Shown piece after piece: positions 25,497-33,068 of a DNA stretch of 64,000 nt. Position 1 is the stretch's first letter, and each line of letters starts with the position of its first letter. The position numbers were made by a program, and so were the translations under genes. The stretch is from Ruthenibacterium avium (lineage in GTDB: Bacteria; Bacillota; Clostridia; Oscillospirales; Ruminococcaceae). The notes under the pieces were generated by a model. It searched no databases. It was not told the origin of the DNA and was given only the letters and a program-made list of their open reading frames with translations. The stretch covers positions 7,195 to 71,194 of the forward strand of contig DWYA01000096.1 of NCBI GenBank assembly GCA_019118905.1. Direction: 5' to 3'.

Positions 25497-27137
25497 ATGT
25501 CAAAGCTGTTGATTGTTGGGGCAGGCGGTTTAGGCCGCATGATTGGTGAAGTGGCCGAAGCACAGGGCTGCTTTGAGAAAATTGATTTTTTAGATGACGC
25601 TGTACGCGGCGAGCATGTTGTGGGAAAATGCGCCGACTACACCGTGTTAAAAAAGGATTATGAGCAGGCCGTTGCTGCGTTCGGAGATAACCGGCTTCGT
25701 CTTGCATGGACGAAGCGTCTCTTGGAGGCAGGCTATGGGGTACCCTGCATTATTCATCCCACCGCGGTGATCAGCCCGTCTGCGGAGCTCGGGCAGGGCT
25801 GTTTAATTTTGCAAAGCGCCATTGTCAACACACGCGCTCGGTTGGGGATGGCGTGTCTTGTCAATTCCGGTGCCATTGTAGACCATGACGCCGTGCTGGG
25901 GCGTGCCGTGCATGTCAATCTGCAAACAGTGGTAAAGGCATGGGCCATGCTGCCCACGGTGCGCCGCACCGAGGCTGCCGATGTGGTTTATGCCGAGCGC
26001 CGTGCCATTGACGGTGTGAACGACCGCAATTTGGAGGATGCGCTCTTTGAGTTTAAGCTGGGCGAAGTGGCAAGCTATGTGAAGCCGTTCGGCTCGGGAC
26101 ACATCAATGATACCTACGCGGTATATATCAACGAAAACGGCGCGGAGGAGCTGCGCTATGTGATTCAGCGCATCAATACCGAGGTGTTTAAAAAGCCCCG
26201 TGAGGTGATGGAAAATATTTTCGGCGTTACGGAGTTTTTGCGCCGCAGAGCGTTGGAGCGCGGCGGTGACCCGGACCGTGAAACGCTGAATTATATCAAA
26301 ACGCGCACAGGCGACAACTATTTTGAAGATGCCGACGGCGGCCCTTGGCGCTGCTATAACTTTATTCCCGATTCCATCTGCATTGAAAGTGTGCGTGACC
26401 CGCAGGACTTCTACAATTCCGCAAAAAGCTTTGGCGGATTTTTGCGGGAGCTGGGGGAGTATCCTGCCGACACCCTGCATGAGACAATTGAAAAGTTTCA
26501 CGATACACGCAAGCGCTACGCCGATTTTGAGCGCGCGCTGGAACGGGACGTGAAAGGCCGGGCCAAGCAGTGCCGCCGCGAAATTGAGTTTGTGCAGCGT
26601 CACCGGGATGACTGTGCCGTTTTGATGGATTTATTGGAACGCGGCGAGCTGCCGCTTCGTGTCACGCACAACGACACCAAGCTGAACAATATTTTGTTCG
26701 ATGAAAAGACGGGTGAGGGGCTTTGCGTGATTGACCTCGACACCATTATGCCGGGCCTTGCGCTGAACGACTACGGCGACTCCATTCGCTTCGGCGCGTC
26801 CAGCGCTGCCGAGGATGAACCGGATTTGGACAAGGTTCACTTTGTGCCGGAACTGTTTGAAGCGTATACAAAAGGTTATCTGGAAGCGGCGGGCGATGTG
26901 CTGACCGCGAAAGAAAAAGAGTATTTGCCGTGGGGTGCAAAGCTGATGACGCTGGAATGCGGCATTCGCTTTTTGACGGATTACTTGCAGGGCGACACCT
27001 ATTTTAAAGTATCGCGTCCGAAGCAGAATTTGGAGCGTGCGCGCACGCAGTTTAAGCTGGTGGACGATATGGAACACGCTTGGCAGCAAATGCAGGAGAT
27101 TGTAGCAAAGTATTGCAAAGGGGAGGAAAAAGAATGA
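25497..27137 (+). CDS. Fusion of NeuD-like acyltransferase and NahK-like (APH-fold) sugar kinase
   Basis: One continuous 546-residue frame with two enzymes. Residues 1 to about 170 are NeuD/PglD-like: Rossmann start KLLIVGAGGLGRMIGEVAE, hexapeptide helix, His in IVDHDAVLG. From about 176 to the end it resembles N-acetylhexosamine 1-kinase. Its start FGSGHINDTYAVYI matches the NahK opening, the Brenner motif RVTHNDTKLNNILF holds the catalytic Asp, and VIDLDTIMPG binds metal. The kinase part is about 360 residues, the usual NahK length. It could phosphorylate an amino sugar at C1 while acylating it or a nucleotide-sugar product. The ATG follows GAAGGAGCTTTTAT. The next gene overlaps its stop. 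The substrate is unknown. Confidence 0.88.
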   Translation: MSKLLIVGAGGLGRMIGEVAEAQGCFEKIDFLDDAVRGEHVVGKCADYTVLKKDYEQAVAAFGDNRLRLAWTKRLLEAGYGVPCIIHPTAVISPSAELGQGCLILQSAIVNTRARLGMACLVNSGAIVDHDAVLGRAVHVNLQTVVKAWAMLPTVRRTEAADVVYAERRAIDGVNDRNLEDALFEFKLGEVASYVKPFGSGHINDTYAVYINENGAEELRYVIQRINTEVFKKPREVMENIFGVTEFLRRRALERGGDPDRETLNYIKTRTGDNYFEDADGGPWRCYNFIPDSICIESVRDPQDFYNSAKSFGGFLRELGEYPADTLHETIEKFHDTRKRYADFERALERDVKGRAKQCRREIEFVQRHRDDCAVLMDLLERGELPLRVTHNDTKLNNILFDEKTGEGLCVIDLDTIMPGLALNDYGDSIRFGASSAAEDEPDLDKVHFVPELFEAYTKGYLEAAGDVLTAKEKEYLPWGAKLMTLECGIRFLTDYLQGDTYFKVSRPKQNLERARTQFKLVDDMEHAWQQMQEIVAKYCKGEEKE

Positions 27138-28399
27138 AAATTGAAACCAAATGTTTAAAAGAGGGGTATCACCCCAAAAACGGCGAGCCGAAGGCACTGC
27201 CGATTTATCAAAGCACCACCTACGTTTATGATTCCGCCGAGCAAATCGGCAATCTGTTTGATTTAAGCGAAGCGGGACATATGTATTCCCGTATTTCCAA
27301 CCCGACGGTGGATGCTGTCGAACAAAAAATTGCCGCTTTAGAGGGCGGTGTTGGTGCGCTTTGCACCACTTCGGGACAGGCTGCCGTTCTGTTGGCTGTG
27401 CTGAATCTCTGCTCGGCGGGCGATCATGTGGTAGCGGTGTCCACCATTTACGGCGGCAGCATCAACCTGCTGGGCGTAACGCTGAAACGCATGGCCATTT
27501 CCTGCACATGGGTAGACCCGACTGCCGCTCCCGAGGAACTGGACAAGGCATTCCAGCCCAATACCAAACTGGTGTTTGGCGAAACCTTGGCAAATCCCGC
27601 ATTAACAGTGCTGGACATTGAAAAATTTGCCCGTGCCGCACATCGCCACGACGTGCCGCTTGTTGTTGACAACACGTTCGCAACGCCGGTTTTGTGCCGC
27701 CCGTTTGAATGGGGAGCGGATATTGTTGTTCACTCGACCAGCAAATATATGGACGGCCACGCCGTGCAAATCGGCGGCGTGATTGTCGATTCCGGCAAAT
27801 TTGACTGGACAAACGGCAAATTCCCCGATCTGTGTACCCCGGACGAAAGCTATCATGGCGTTGTTTATACCGAGCAGTTCGGCGCAGCTGCTTATATCAC
27901 GAAAGCGCGTGTTCAGCTGATGCGCGACTTCGGCGTGTATCCTTCGGCACAGGCTGCCTTTTTGCTGAATTTGGGCTTGGAAACCCTGCCGGTGCGTATC
28001 GAGCGCCATTGCAGCAACGCTTTGCGGGCCGCCCAGTTCTTGCAGGCTTCCGACAAGGTGGAAAGCGTGAATTATCCCGGTTTGCCGGAAAGCCCGTATC
28101 ACGCTTTGGCACAAAAGTATCTGCCGAACGGATGCAGCGGCGTAATCTCCTTCTGCGTGAAAGGCGGGCGCGACGCCGCCGTGCGTTTCATTGACCATGT
28201 GCAGATGATTAACAATCTGGTTCATGTGGCCGATATCTGCACCTGTGTTTTGCATCCGGCTTCCTCCACCCATCGTCAGCTCACGGATGAACAGCTGGTG
28301 GCGGCGGGCATTACACCGGGCTTGATTCGTCTGTCCGTTGGTTTGGAGCACATCGACGACATTCTCGCCGATTTGCAGCGCGCTTTGGATGCTGTGTAA
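27134..28399 (+). CDS. metY: O-acetylhomoserine sulfhydrylase (aminocarboxypropyltransferase)
   Basis: A 421-residue PLP enzyme of the Cys/Met metabolism family. It opens with ETKCLKEGYHPKNGEPKALPIYQSTTYV. It has YSRISNPTVDAVEQKIAALEGG in pieces, the PLP-phosphate region TTSGQAA, the Asp in DNTFATP and the PLP Lys in HSTSKYMDGH. Length and the C-terminal LSVGLEHIDD match MetY. It forms homocysteine from O-acetylhomoserine and sulfide. The ATG overlaps the stop of the fusion gene (ATGA), so it is translationally coupled to an acyltransferase/kinase gene. That is an unexpected partner for methionine synthesis. Confidence 0.93.
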   Translation: MKIETKCLKEGYHPKNGEPKALPIYQSTTYVYDSAEQIGNLFDLSEAGHMYSRISNPTVDAVEQKIAALEGGVGALCTTSGQAAVLLAVLNLCSAGDHVVAVSTIYGGSINLLGVTLKRMAISCTWVDPTAAPEELDKAFQPNTKLVFGETLANPALTVLDIEKFARAAHRHDVPLVVDNTFATPVLCRPFEWGADIVVHSTSKYMDGHAVQIGGVIVDSGKFDWTNGKFPDLCTPDESYHGVVYTEQFGAAAYITKARVQLMRDFGVYPSAQAAFLLNLGLETLPVRIERHCSNALRAAQFLQASDKVESVNYPGLPESPYHALAQKYLPNGCSGVISFCVKGGRDAAVRFIDHVQMINNLVHVADICTCVLHPASSTHRQLTDEQLVAAGITPGLIRLSVGLEHIDDILADLQRALDAV

Positions 28400-28433
28400 A
28401 CTGAACCGTATTTTGCAGCAATACAATAAAGAG

Positions 28434-28633
28434 AGGCACAGGACCCTTGCGGTCATGTGCCTCAGTTTGTCGAAAAAGCTTTGCTTTTTCACAAACTTTG
28501 TCCCTATTTCAAATGGAAAAGAGGGCTAGCCCCCTTTTCCAAGCCTTTTTCCCCTTGCAGCCTAGGTTCTTTCTGAATGAGGCGGCAGTTTTTCGACAGT
28601 CTCAGGCACACGACCCTTGCGGTCATGTGCCTC
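28434..28633. repeat. Duplicated terminator hairpin flanking a 140-base insert with short inverted ends
   Basis: Two 30-base hairpins, 28434-28463 and 28604-28633, differ at one position. Each pairs AGGCACA-GACC with GGTC-TGTGCCT. The second copy is followed by TTTT. The segment between them starts near TGTCGAAAAA (28468-28477) and ends near TTTTTCGACA (28589-28598), which are exact inverted copies. No gene fits inside. The pattern suggests insertion of a small mobile element with duplication of the metY terminator, or terminator exchange between elements. Confidence 0.65.
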
Positions 28634-28649
28634 TTTTCGTGTTCGTGCG

Positions 28650-29147
28650 TCAGCCCTCAAAGCTGCGCCCTGCCTTGAAATCTTCTTCCAGCTTCTGCAT
28701 GGTCTCCGGCTTCAAATGACGCTCGGCAAACGGATATACCGCTCCGTTTTCCTTTGCGATATGACGGCGCAGAAGATACACATACTCCATCGTGTGTGCC
28801 AAAACGTCAAGCTTTGCATCGGCGCTTTTGGTTTCCTCATAAGCGTGTACGGCCTTTTCCAATTCGCTGACTGTTAAGCGCGCCATATCATGCTCTACCA
28901 GCATTCCGTGCTGCACCAAATTTTCTGCCGCCGGGCCAAGCTCCTTCACCATCGCGCGAAACAGCAAGCGCTCCTCTTTTTGATGATGCTCCTTGTCGGC
29001 ATACTCCCGGATGTGGCGGATAGCGTCATAAAATTCCTGTGCGTCAAAGGTGCCGTGTTCCATCAGCGCAACACATTTTTGCTGAAGCGTTTCGATAAAT
29101 GCGGCAATTTTCTCGTGCTCGTCATACAAGGTTTCCATCAAAGTCAT
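28650..29147 (-). CDS. Hemerythrin-like (HHE domain) protein
   Basis: A 165-residue four-helix protein with the hemerythrin HHE pattern: DEHEKI near the N terminus, KEHHQKEERLLF, MLVEHDMARL and RRHIAKENGAVYP supply the His and Glu residues for a di-iron site. Such proteins bind oxygen or nitric oxide, or repair iron centres in anaerobes. It follows the unknown 187-residue gene by two bases and shares its transcript. The start codon follows AAAGGAGTCCTAACC. The pair is divergent from a Crp/Fnr regulator, which supports a role in oxygen or nitrosative stress. Confidence 0.9.
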   Translation of the reverse strand: MTLMETLYDEHEKIAAFIETLQQKCVALMEHGTFDAQEFYDAIRHIREYADKEHHQKEERLLFRAMVKELGPAAENLVQHGMLVEHDMARLTVSELEKAVHAYEETKSADAKLDVLAHTMEYVYLLRRHIAKENGAVYPFAERHLKPETMQKLEEDFKAGRSFEG

Positions 29148-29149
29148 GG

Positions 29150-29713
29150 TTAGGACTCCTTTCTAATTTCAAACTGTGTTTCACCGGGACGGTTTTGCAC
29201 AAAGCCTTTTTCGGCGCAGTAAGCGGCCTGCCAAGCGCTTCTCAGCGGTAAATAAAGCGGGGCTTGCGGGTGCATTCGGCTGTCCAGCGTAATCGAAAGC
29301 GTGTCGCCCTCTGTGCGCACCACGCATCCGCCGTCACAGGGCATTCCATCCAGCCAATAACGTTCCAGCTGCTGCCAAAGCGCCGTGATGTCGTCAGCGT
29401 GGGGTGCGGCTTTCGCTTGCTCACTGCCGAGCGCTGCGGCATACTGTACGGCTTCCTGTGCATGTTCGTTCAAGCAGTTCAGCACTGCGCCAAGCTGAGC
29501 TTGTGCATTGTTGACCAAGGTGCTCAGTGAGCCATGAATATTGCCAAGGTCTAAGATGTCTTCCAAAGTGCCCTGCGCAAGCGGATACTCCTTTTCGGCT
29601 TGCTGCCACACTTCTTCACAGCCGAATTTCTGCGCCAAAGCTTTGGCAACGGATGCAGTGTGCTGCACTTTGCCGTACATTTTATAATGAATTGGGCCTA
29701 ATACTAAGCTCAT
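29150..29713 (-). CDS. Conserved protein of unknown function, partner of the hemerythrin gene
   Basis: A 187-residue soluble protein with no signal peptide. It begins MSLVLGPIHYKMYGKVQ and contains a largely helical N-terminal half (about 1-110) and a C-terminal half with MPCDGGCVV and beta-rich RTEGDTLSITLD. I recognise the LGPIHY opening as recurrent in Clostridia but know no function. It starts at 29713, where the ATG is preceded by GGGGAGGACTGCTTT. It is the first gene of a two-gene operon with the hemerythrin-like protein, divergent from the Crp/Fnr regulator. That context suggests a cofactor or stress role, which is inference only. Confidence 0.75.
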   Translation of the reverse strand: MSLVLGPIHYKMYGKVQHTASVAKALAQKFGCEEVWQQAEKEYPLAQGTLEDILDLGNIHGSLSTLVNNAQAQLGAVLNCLNEHAQEAVQYAAALGSEQAKAAPHADDITALWQQLERYWLDGMPCDGGCVVRTEGDTLSITLDSRMHPQAPLYLPLRSAWQAAYCAEKGFVQNRPGETQFEIRKES

Positions 29714-29797
29714 AAAGCAGTCCTCCCCAAATGTAAAATATGACTTTCTTTGATTGACTTTTCGCCGTAATTATACTAAAATCAAAGCAAATTGTAT

Positions 29798-29811
29798 GTT
29801 GTATATACAAC
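29798..29811. promoter_or_regulatory. 14-bp palindrome in the Crp/Fnr-hemerythrin divergent region
   Basis: GTTGTATATACAAC is a perfect palindrome 19 bases before the GTG start of the Crp/Fnr gene. A TATACT element lies upstream at 29772-29777. It could be the regulator's own site, although it lacks the usual Fnr/Crp half-site TTGAT/TGTGA. Confidence 0.5.
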
Positions 29812-29830
29812 GGAAAGGAGCGTCTTAGCA

Positions 29831-30505
29831 GTGGACAGTGCATTGCTGCAAAAAAGCCCGCTGTTTGCAGGAATTACCCCCGAGGAAATCGAGCGCTTGC
29901 TGCATTGTCTGGGAGGGCGTGTCAAATCATACGGAAAAGGCGATTTTATTTTTCACGCGGGTGCTGTGCTGCACCAAATCGGATTGGTCATAAGCGGCAA
30001 GGTGCAGGTGGTAAAAGAGGATTATTGGGGAAACCGGCTGATTTTTTCCAGCATGGAACAAGGCCAGCTGTTTGGAGAGTCCTATGCCTGCTTGCAAAAA
30101 GAGCCTTTGGAAGTCAGCATTGTTTCTGCAACCGACTCTCAGATTTTGTTTTTGGATTTGGAGCACGCGCTTTCGGTGTGCACCTGCGCTTGTGGGTGTC
30201 ACACGCGCCTGATTCGCAACTTGATGACCATTTTGGCAAAGCATAACCTCAATTTGACGCGAAAGGTGCAGCACATGGGGCAAAAAACAACGCGCGAAAA
30301 GCTGCTGGCCTATTTATGGTCAATTTCGCAAAAGGAGCAATCAGAGGAATTTGATATTCCTTACAACCGCCAAGAGCTGGCCGACTATTTAGCGGTGGAC
30401 CGCAGCGCGATGTCTGCCGAGCTGAGCCGGATGAAAGCCGAAGGGCTGGTAGAATTTCACAAAAACCATTTTCGTTTAACGGAACATTCCATGGAAGATT
30501 TTTAA
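29831..30505 (+). CDS. Crp/Fnr-family transcriptional regulator
   Basis: A 224-residue regulator: cyclic-nucleotide-type beta-barrel (about 8-120, LHQIGLVISGKVQVVKED, GQLFGESYAC), dimer helix, and a winged helix (about 148-220, PYNRQELADYLAVDRSAMSAELSRMKAEGLV). Four cysteines cluster in CTCACGC just before the dimer helix and could sense redox state or hold metal. The frame opens to 29792, but GTG at 29831 after GGAAAGGAG is the likely start. It is divergent from the hemerythrin operon. The effector is unknown; oxygen, nitric oxide or haem-type sensing is plausible from context. Confidence 0.92.
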   Translation: MDSALLQKSPLFAGITPEEIERLLHCLGGRVKSYGKGDFIFHAGAVLHQIGLVISGKVQVVKEDYWGNRLIFSSMEQGQLFGESYACLQKEPLEVSIVSATDSQILFLDLEHALSVCTCACGCHTRLIRNLMTILAKHNLNLTRKVQHMGQKTTREKLLAYLWSISQKEQSEEFDIPYNRQELADYLAVDRSAMSAELSRMKAEGLVEFHKNHFRLTEHSMEDF

Positions 30506-30569
30506 GCAGGGAAAATGCGGTGTGTGCGCCGCTGAGGATACCGGTATTGCCGTAAAAGGAGAAAGTAAG

Positions 30570-31310
30570 ATGAAACATTTACTGGAAATTTGTGTGGATT
30601 CGGTAGAATCTGCCAAAAGTGCTGCCCAAGGCGGCGCCGACCGTTTGGAACTGTGTGCCAACTTGATAATCGGAGGAACCTCGCCCGACCCCGCTATGAT
30701 TCGCTTGGTTCAGCGCGAAGTGCAAATTCCGGTGCGGGTTTTGCTGCGTCCGCGCTTTGGTGATTTTTGTTTTACCGATTATGAAAAGGAAATGCAGCTG
30801 ATGCAGATTGAGCAGTGCCGCAAGCTGGGCGTGGATGGCATTGTCATTGGTGCGCTGCTGCCTGACGGCCATTTGGACGAGGAATTTTTGCGCCGGTGTG
30901 CCGACGCGGCAGGAGAGATGGGCCTGACTTTGCACCGCGCTTTTGACGTTTGCGCCGATGCCGAACGCGCTTTGGAAACGGCCGTTTCGATTGGATTTGA
31001 CACCATTTTAACGTCGGGACAAGCGGCCAAGGCCATTGAGGGGCAAGCGTGTTTGGAGCGCCTTTGCAAGCAGGCAAAGAGCCGCGTGACCATCATGGCG
31101 GGCAGCGGCGTAAACCCGGACAACATGCCGCAGCTGGCAAAAGCGGGCATTTGCACCTTCCACTTTTCGGCAAAAAAACGCGCCGAAAGCCCGATGGAGT
31201 ACCGCGCCGAAGGCATTCCCATGGGCTTGCCGGTAGCGGATGAATACTTGCGCGAATATGCGGACAGCGCCGAGGTGGCGCGTGCAAAACGTGTTTTGAC
31301 ACAGCTGTAA
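30570..31310 (+). CDS. cutC: CutC-family protein (copper homeostasis/PF03932)
   Basis: A 246-residue TIM-barrel protein of the CutC family. It shows the typical N terminus LLEICVDSVESAKSAAQGGADRLELC (read in parts), then GGTSPD, VRVLLRPRFGDFCFT, GIVIGALLPDGHLD, LHRAFDV, ILTSGQA and MAGSGVNPDN. CutC was linked to copper tolerance in E. coli, but its real biochemical role is unclear. The frame opens to 30522. The ATG at 30570 after AAAGGAGAAAGTAAG is the start. It lies 64 bases after the Crp/Fnr gene and may be co-transcribed. Confidence 0.92.
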   Translation: MKHLLEICVDSVESAKSAAQGGADRLELCANLIIGGTSPDPAMIRLVQREVQIPVRVLLRPRFGDFCFTDYEKEMQLMQIEQCRKLGVDGIVIGALLPDGHLDEEFLRRCADAAGEMGLTLHRAFDVCADAERALETAVSIGFDTILTSGQAAKAIEGQACLERLCKQAKSRVTIMAGSGVNPDNMPQLAKAGICTFHFSAKKRAESPMEYRAEGIPMGLPVADEYLREYADSAEVARAKRVLTQL

Positions 31311-31452
31311 CCGCCCGGCCTAAGTTTGGGAAAATAAGCCGTGAAGGATACATGAAATATACATAAAGTGCGTAAAATTTTGTAGTTTGCACAAAATTCT
31401 GTCATTTTTTATATGGAAGTGTCTAAAAAATAAGGCGAAATCGGTTTTTTAA

Positions 31453-31481
31453 TTGACATTTTACACAAAGATTGCTACACT
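31453..31481 (+). promoter_or_regulatory. Promoter of the PTS operon
   Basis: TTGACA at 31453-31458 and TACACT at 31476-31481 with exactly 17 bases between. The transcript would begin just before the antiterminator target at 31500. Confidence 0.88.
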
Positions 31482-31499
31482 GTAAATAGACAAAACAGT

Positions 31500-31578
31500 G
31501 GGTTGTTACTGTACGGCAGGCAAGACCATACCTTGAGCGTTCGGCTGTATCACAGCTGCTTTGGGTGTGGTCTTTTTT
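31500..31578 (+). promoter_or_regulatory. LicT/SacY-type ribonucleic antiterminator (RAT) and overlapping terminator
   Basis: Bases 31500-31528 match the RAT consensus closely (GGGTTGTTACTG...GGCAGGCAAGACC). The 3' end of the RAT is also the 5' arm of a terminator: 31522-31533 pairs with 31563-31574 and is followed by six Ts. The encoded LicT-like protein would bind and stabilise the RAT hairpin, melt the terminator and allow readthrough into its own operon. This is classic substrate-induced autoregulation. Confidence 0.93.
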
Positions 31579-31615
31579 AGTTTCCGGCAAGAATTGTCTT
31601 TGAGGAGCATACATA

Positions 31616-32470
31616 ATGAGAGTGACAAAAACAATCAATAACAACGTGGTATGCTGTGTAGACGATGCCGGGCGCGAGGCAATTGCCATGGGGCGAGGGC
31701 TGGGCTTTATGCTGCGGGCAGGCGCAGAGCTGGACGAAGCACAGGCGGAAAAGATTTTTCGCATGGAAACCAGTGAAGAACAGCGCCGCTTGAGCGAATT
31801 GTTTTCCCGTTTAGACCCCCAGCAGATTGAGCTGTGCAGTAAAATTGTGGACTACGCTTCCGAGGAGCTGGGCAGGCGGCTCTGCGCCAGCATCTATTTA
31901 ACGCTGACAGACCATTTGTGTTTTGCTTTGGAACGGCTGCGCAATGGGGAGGTGTTTCAAAACCCGTTGCTTGCCGAGGTGAGAACCTTTTACCCGCGTG
32001 AGTATGCGGTGGGCAAATTCGCGCTGGCGCTTTTGCAGCGCACGCTGGGCGCTGTGTTTCCAGACGATGAAGCCGCCAGTATTGCCATGCACATTGTCAA
32101 TGCGGAATATGAAACGTCTATCAGCAATACACTGCGTATTACACAGGCGCTGCACGATATTGTCAAGACACTCAAGGGTTGGCCCGGGCTGGGCTTTTCC
32201 GACGAAAGCATTTTTTACGATGAGTTCACGGTGCATTTAAAATTTTTGGTGCTTCGAGCGTTTTCCGGCAAATGTCAAACGCAGGAGGAGGCCGTCTTTG
32301 TACGGGCGGTGCGCCGGTGTTATCCGCTGGAATTTCACTGTGTCGAACAAATTACACAGGGCCTTTCCAAACGAAGCGGAACACAGCTGCCCGATGCAGA
32401 GCTGGCGCATTTAGCAGCGGCATTACACCGCACTTGTGTGCGGCCAATGCAGGGAGAAAAGAGAGGATGA
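31616..32470 (+). CDS. licT: BglG/LicT-family transcription antiterminator
   Basis: A 284-residue RNA-binding antiterminator. The CAT RNA-binding domain covers about 1-55 (KTINNNVVCCVDDAGREAIAMGRGLGF in parts). PRD1 spans about 65-170 with the expected His in LTDHLCFALER and MHIVNAE. PRD2 spans about 175-280, with FTVHLKFLVLRAF and a His near AALHRT. PTS proteins phosphorylate the PRDs to switch activity according to substrate. It is the first gene of the PTS operon, directly after its own RAT/terminator. Its closest functional relatives should be GlcT/LicT-type regulators. Confidence 0.94.
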   Translation: MRVTKTINNNVVCCVDDAGREAIAMGRGLGFMLRAGAELDEAQAEKIFRMETSEEQRRLSELFSRLDPQQIELCSKIVDYASEELGRRLCASIYLTLTDHLCFALERLRNGEVFQNPLLAEVRTFYPREYAVGKFALALLQRTLGAVFPDDEAASIAMHIVNAEYETSISNTLRITQALHDIVKTLKGWPGLGFSDESIFYDEFTVHLKFLVLRAFSGKCQTQEEAVFVRAVRRCYPLEFHCVEQITQGLSKRSGTQLPDAELAHLAAALHRTCVRPMQGEKRG

Positions 32471-32476
32471 GCGAAG

Positions 32477-32971
32477 ATGGGATTTTTAGATAAGCTTTTT
32501 TCGGGAAAACACGAGGATTTTGTTTTGGGCAGCCCGGTGAAGGGCGAGGCCGTACCCGTCAGCGAGGTGAGCGACCCGACGTTTGGCGACGGTATTTTAG
32601 GCCAAGGCGTGGCGATTAAACCGTCGGCCAATCGTGTGTGCGCCCCGTGCGATGGCGTTGTCGAAATGATGTTTGATACCGCACATGCCGTTTCCCTGCG
32701 GGCGGAAAACGGCGCGGAAGTTTTAATCCATGTGGGTTTGGAAACCGTTACTTTAAAGGGTGAGCACTTCAAAGCGCTGGCAAAATCGGGCGACCATGTG
32801 ACCAAGGGTCAGCCGTTGATTGAGTACGAGCGTGAGGCTTTGGCGGAAAAAGGCTTCGACACCATTATTCCTGTTGTGATTTGCAACACGGAGGAGTTTG
32901 AGCGTGTGACGCCGCTGACCGGAGCGGTAAACGAGGGCGACCCCATTTTGAAGCTGGGACAAAAGAAATAA
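32477..32971 (+). CDS. crr: PTS glucose-type EIIA protein
   Basis: A 164-residue soluble IIA domain of the glucose family. The phosphorylated His is in VLIHVGLETV and the second active-site His in the GEHF region. The fold is otherwise canonical: GEAVPVSEVSDPTFGDGILGQGVAI (in parts) at the N terminus and GAVNEGDPILKLG at the end. It passes phosphate from HPr to the IIB domain of the EIIBC permease encoded three genes downstream. It starts six bases after licT, following GAGGATGAGCGAAG. As a separate polypeptide it can also serve other glucose-family permeases. Confidence 0.94.
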   Translation: MGFLDKLFSGKHEDFVLGSPVKGEAVPVSEVSDPTFGDGILGQGVAIKPSANRVCAPCDGVVEMMFDTAHAVSLRAENGAEVLIHVGLETVTLKGEHFKALAKSGDHVTKGQPLIEYEREALAEKGFDTIIPVVICNTEEFERVTPLTGAVNEGDPILKLGQKK

Positions 32972-33068
32972 TTAAAAATGCCGAGCATAGCTTCCTGGGG
33001 CGTTTCTTGATTTTCAAAACGCCCCGAATCACAAAGAAGCGCACAGGCTTGCACAAAGGAGTGAGAGC

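Noticed and set aside
29798..29811. Canonical Fnr or Crp site
   Set aside because: GTTGTATATACAAC lacks TTGAT/ATCAA or TGTGA/TCACA half-sites, so it is reported only as a palindrome.
31500..31578. T-box or metabolite riboswitch
   Set aside because: The sequence matches the LicT/SacY RAT consensus and precedes a licT gene; no T-box sequence (UGGNACC-like) is present.
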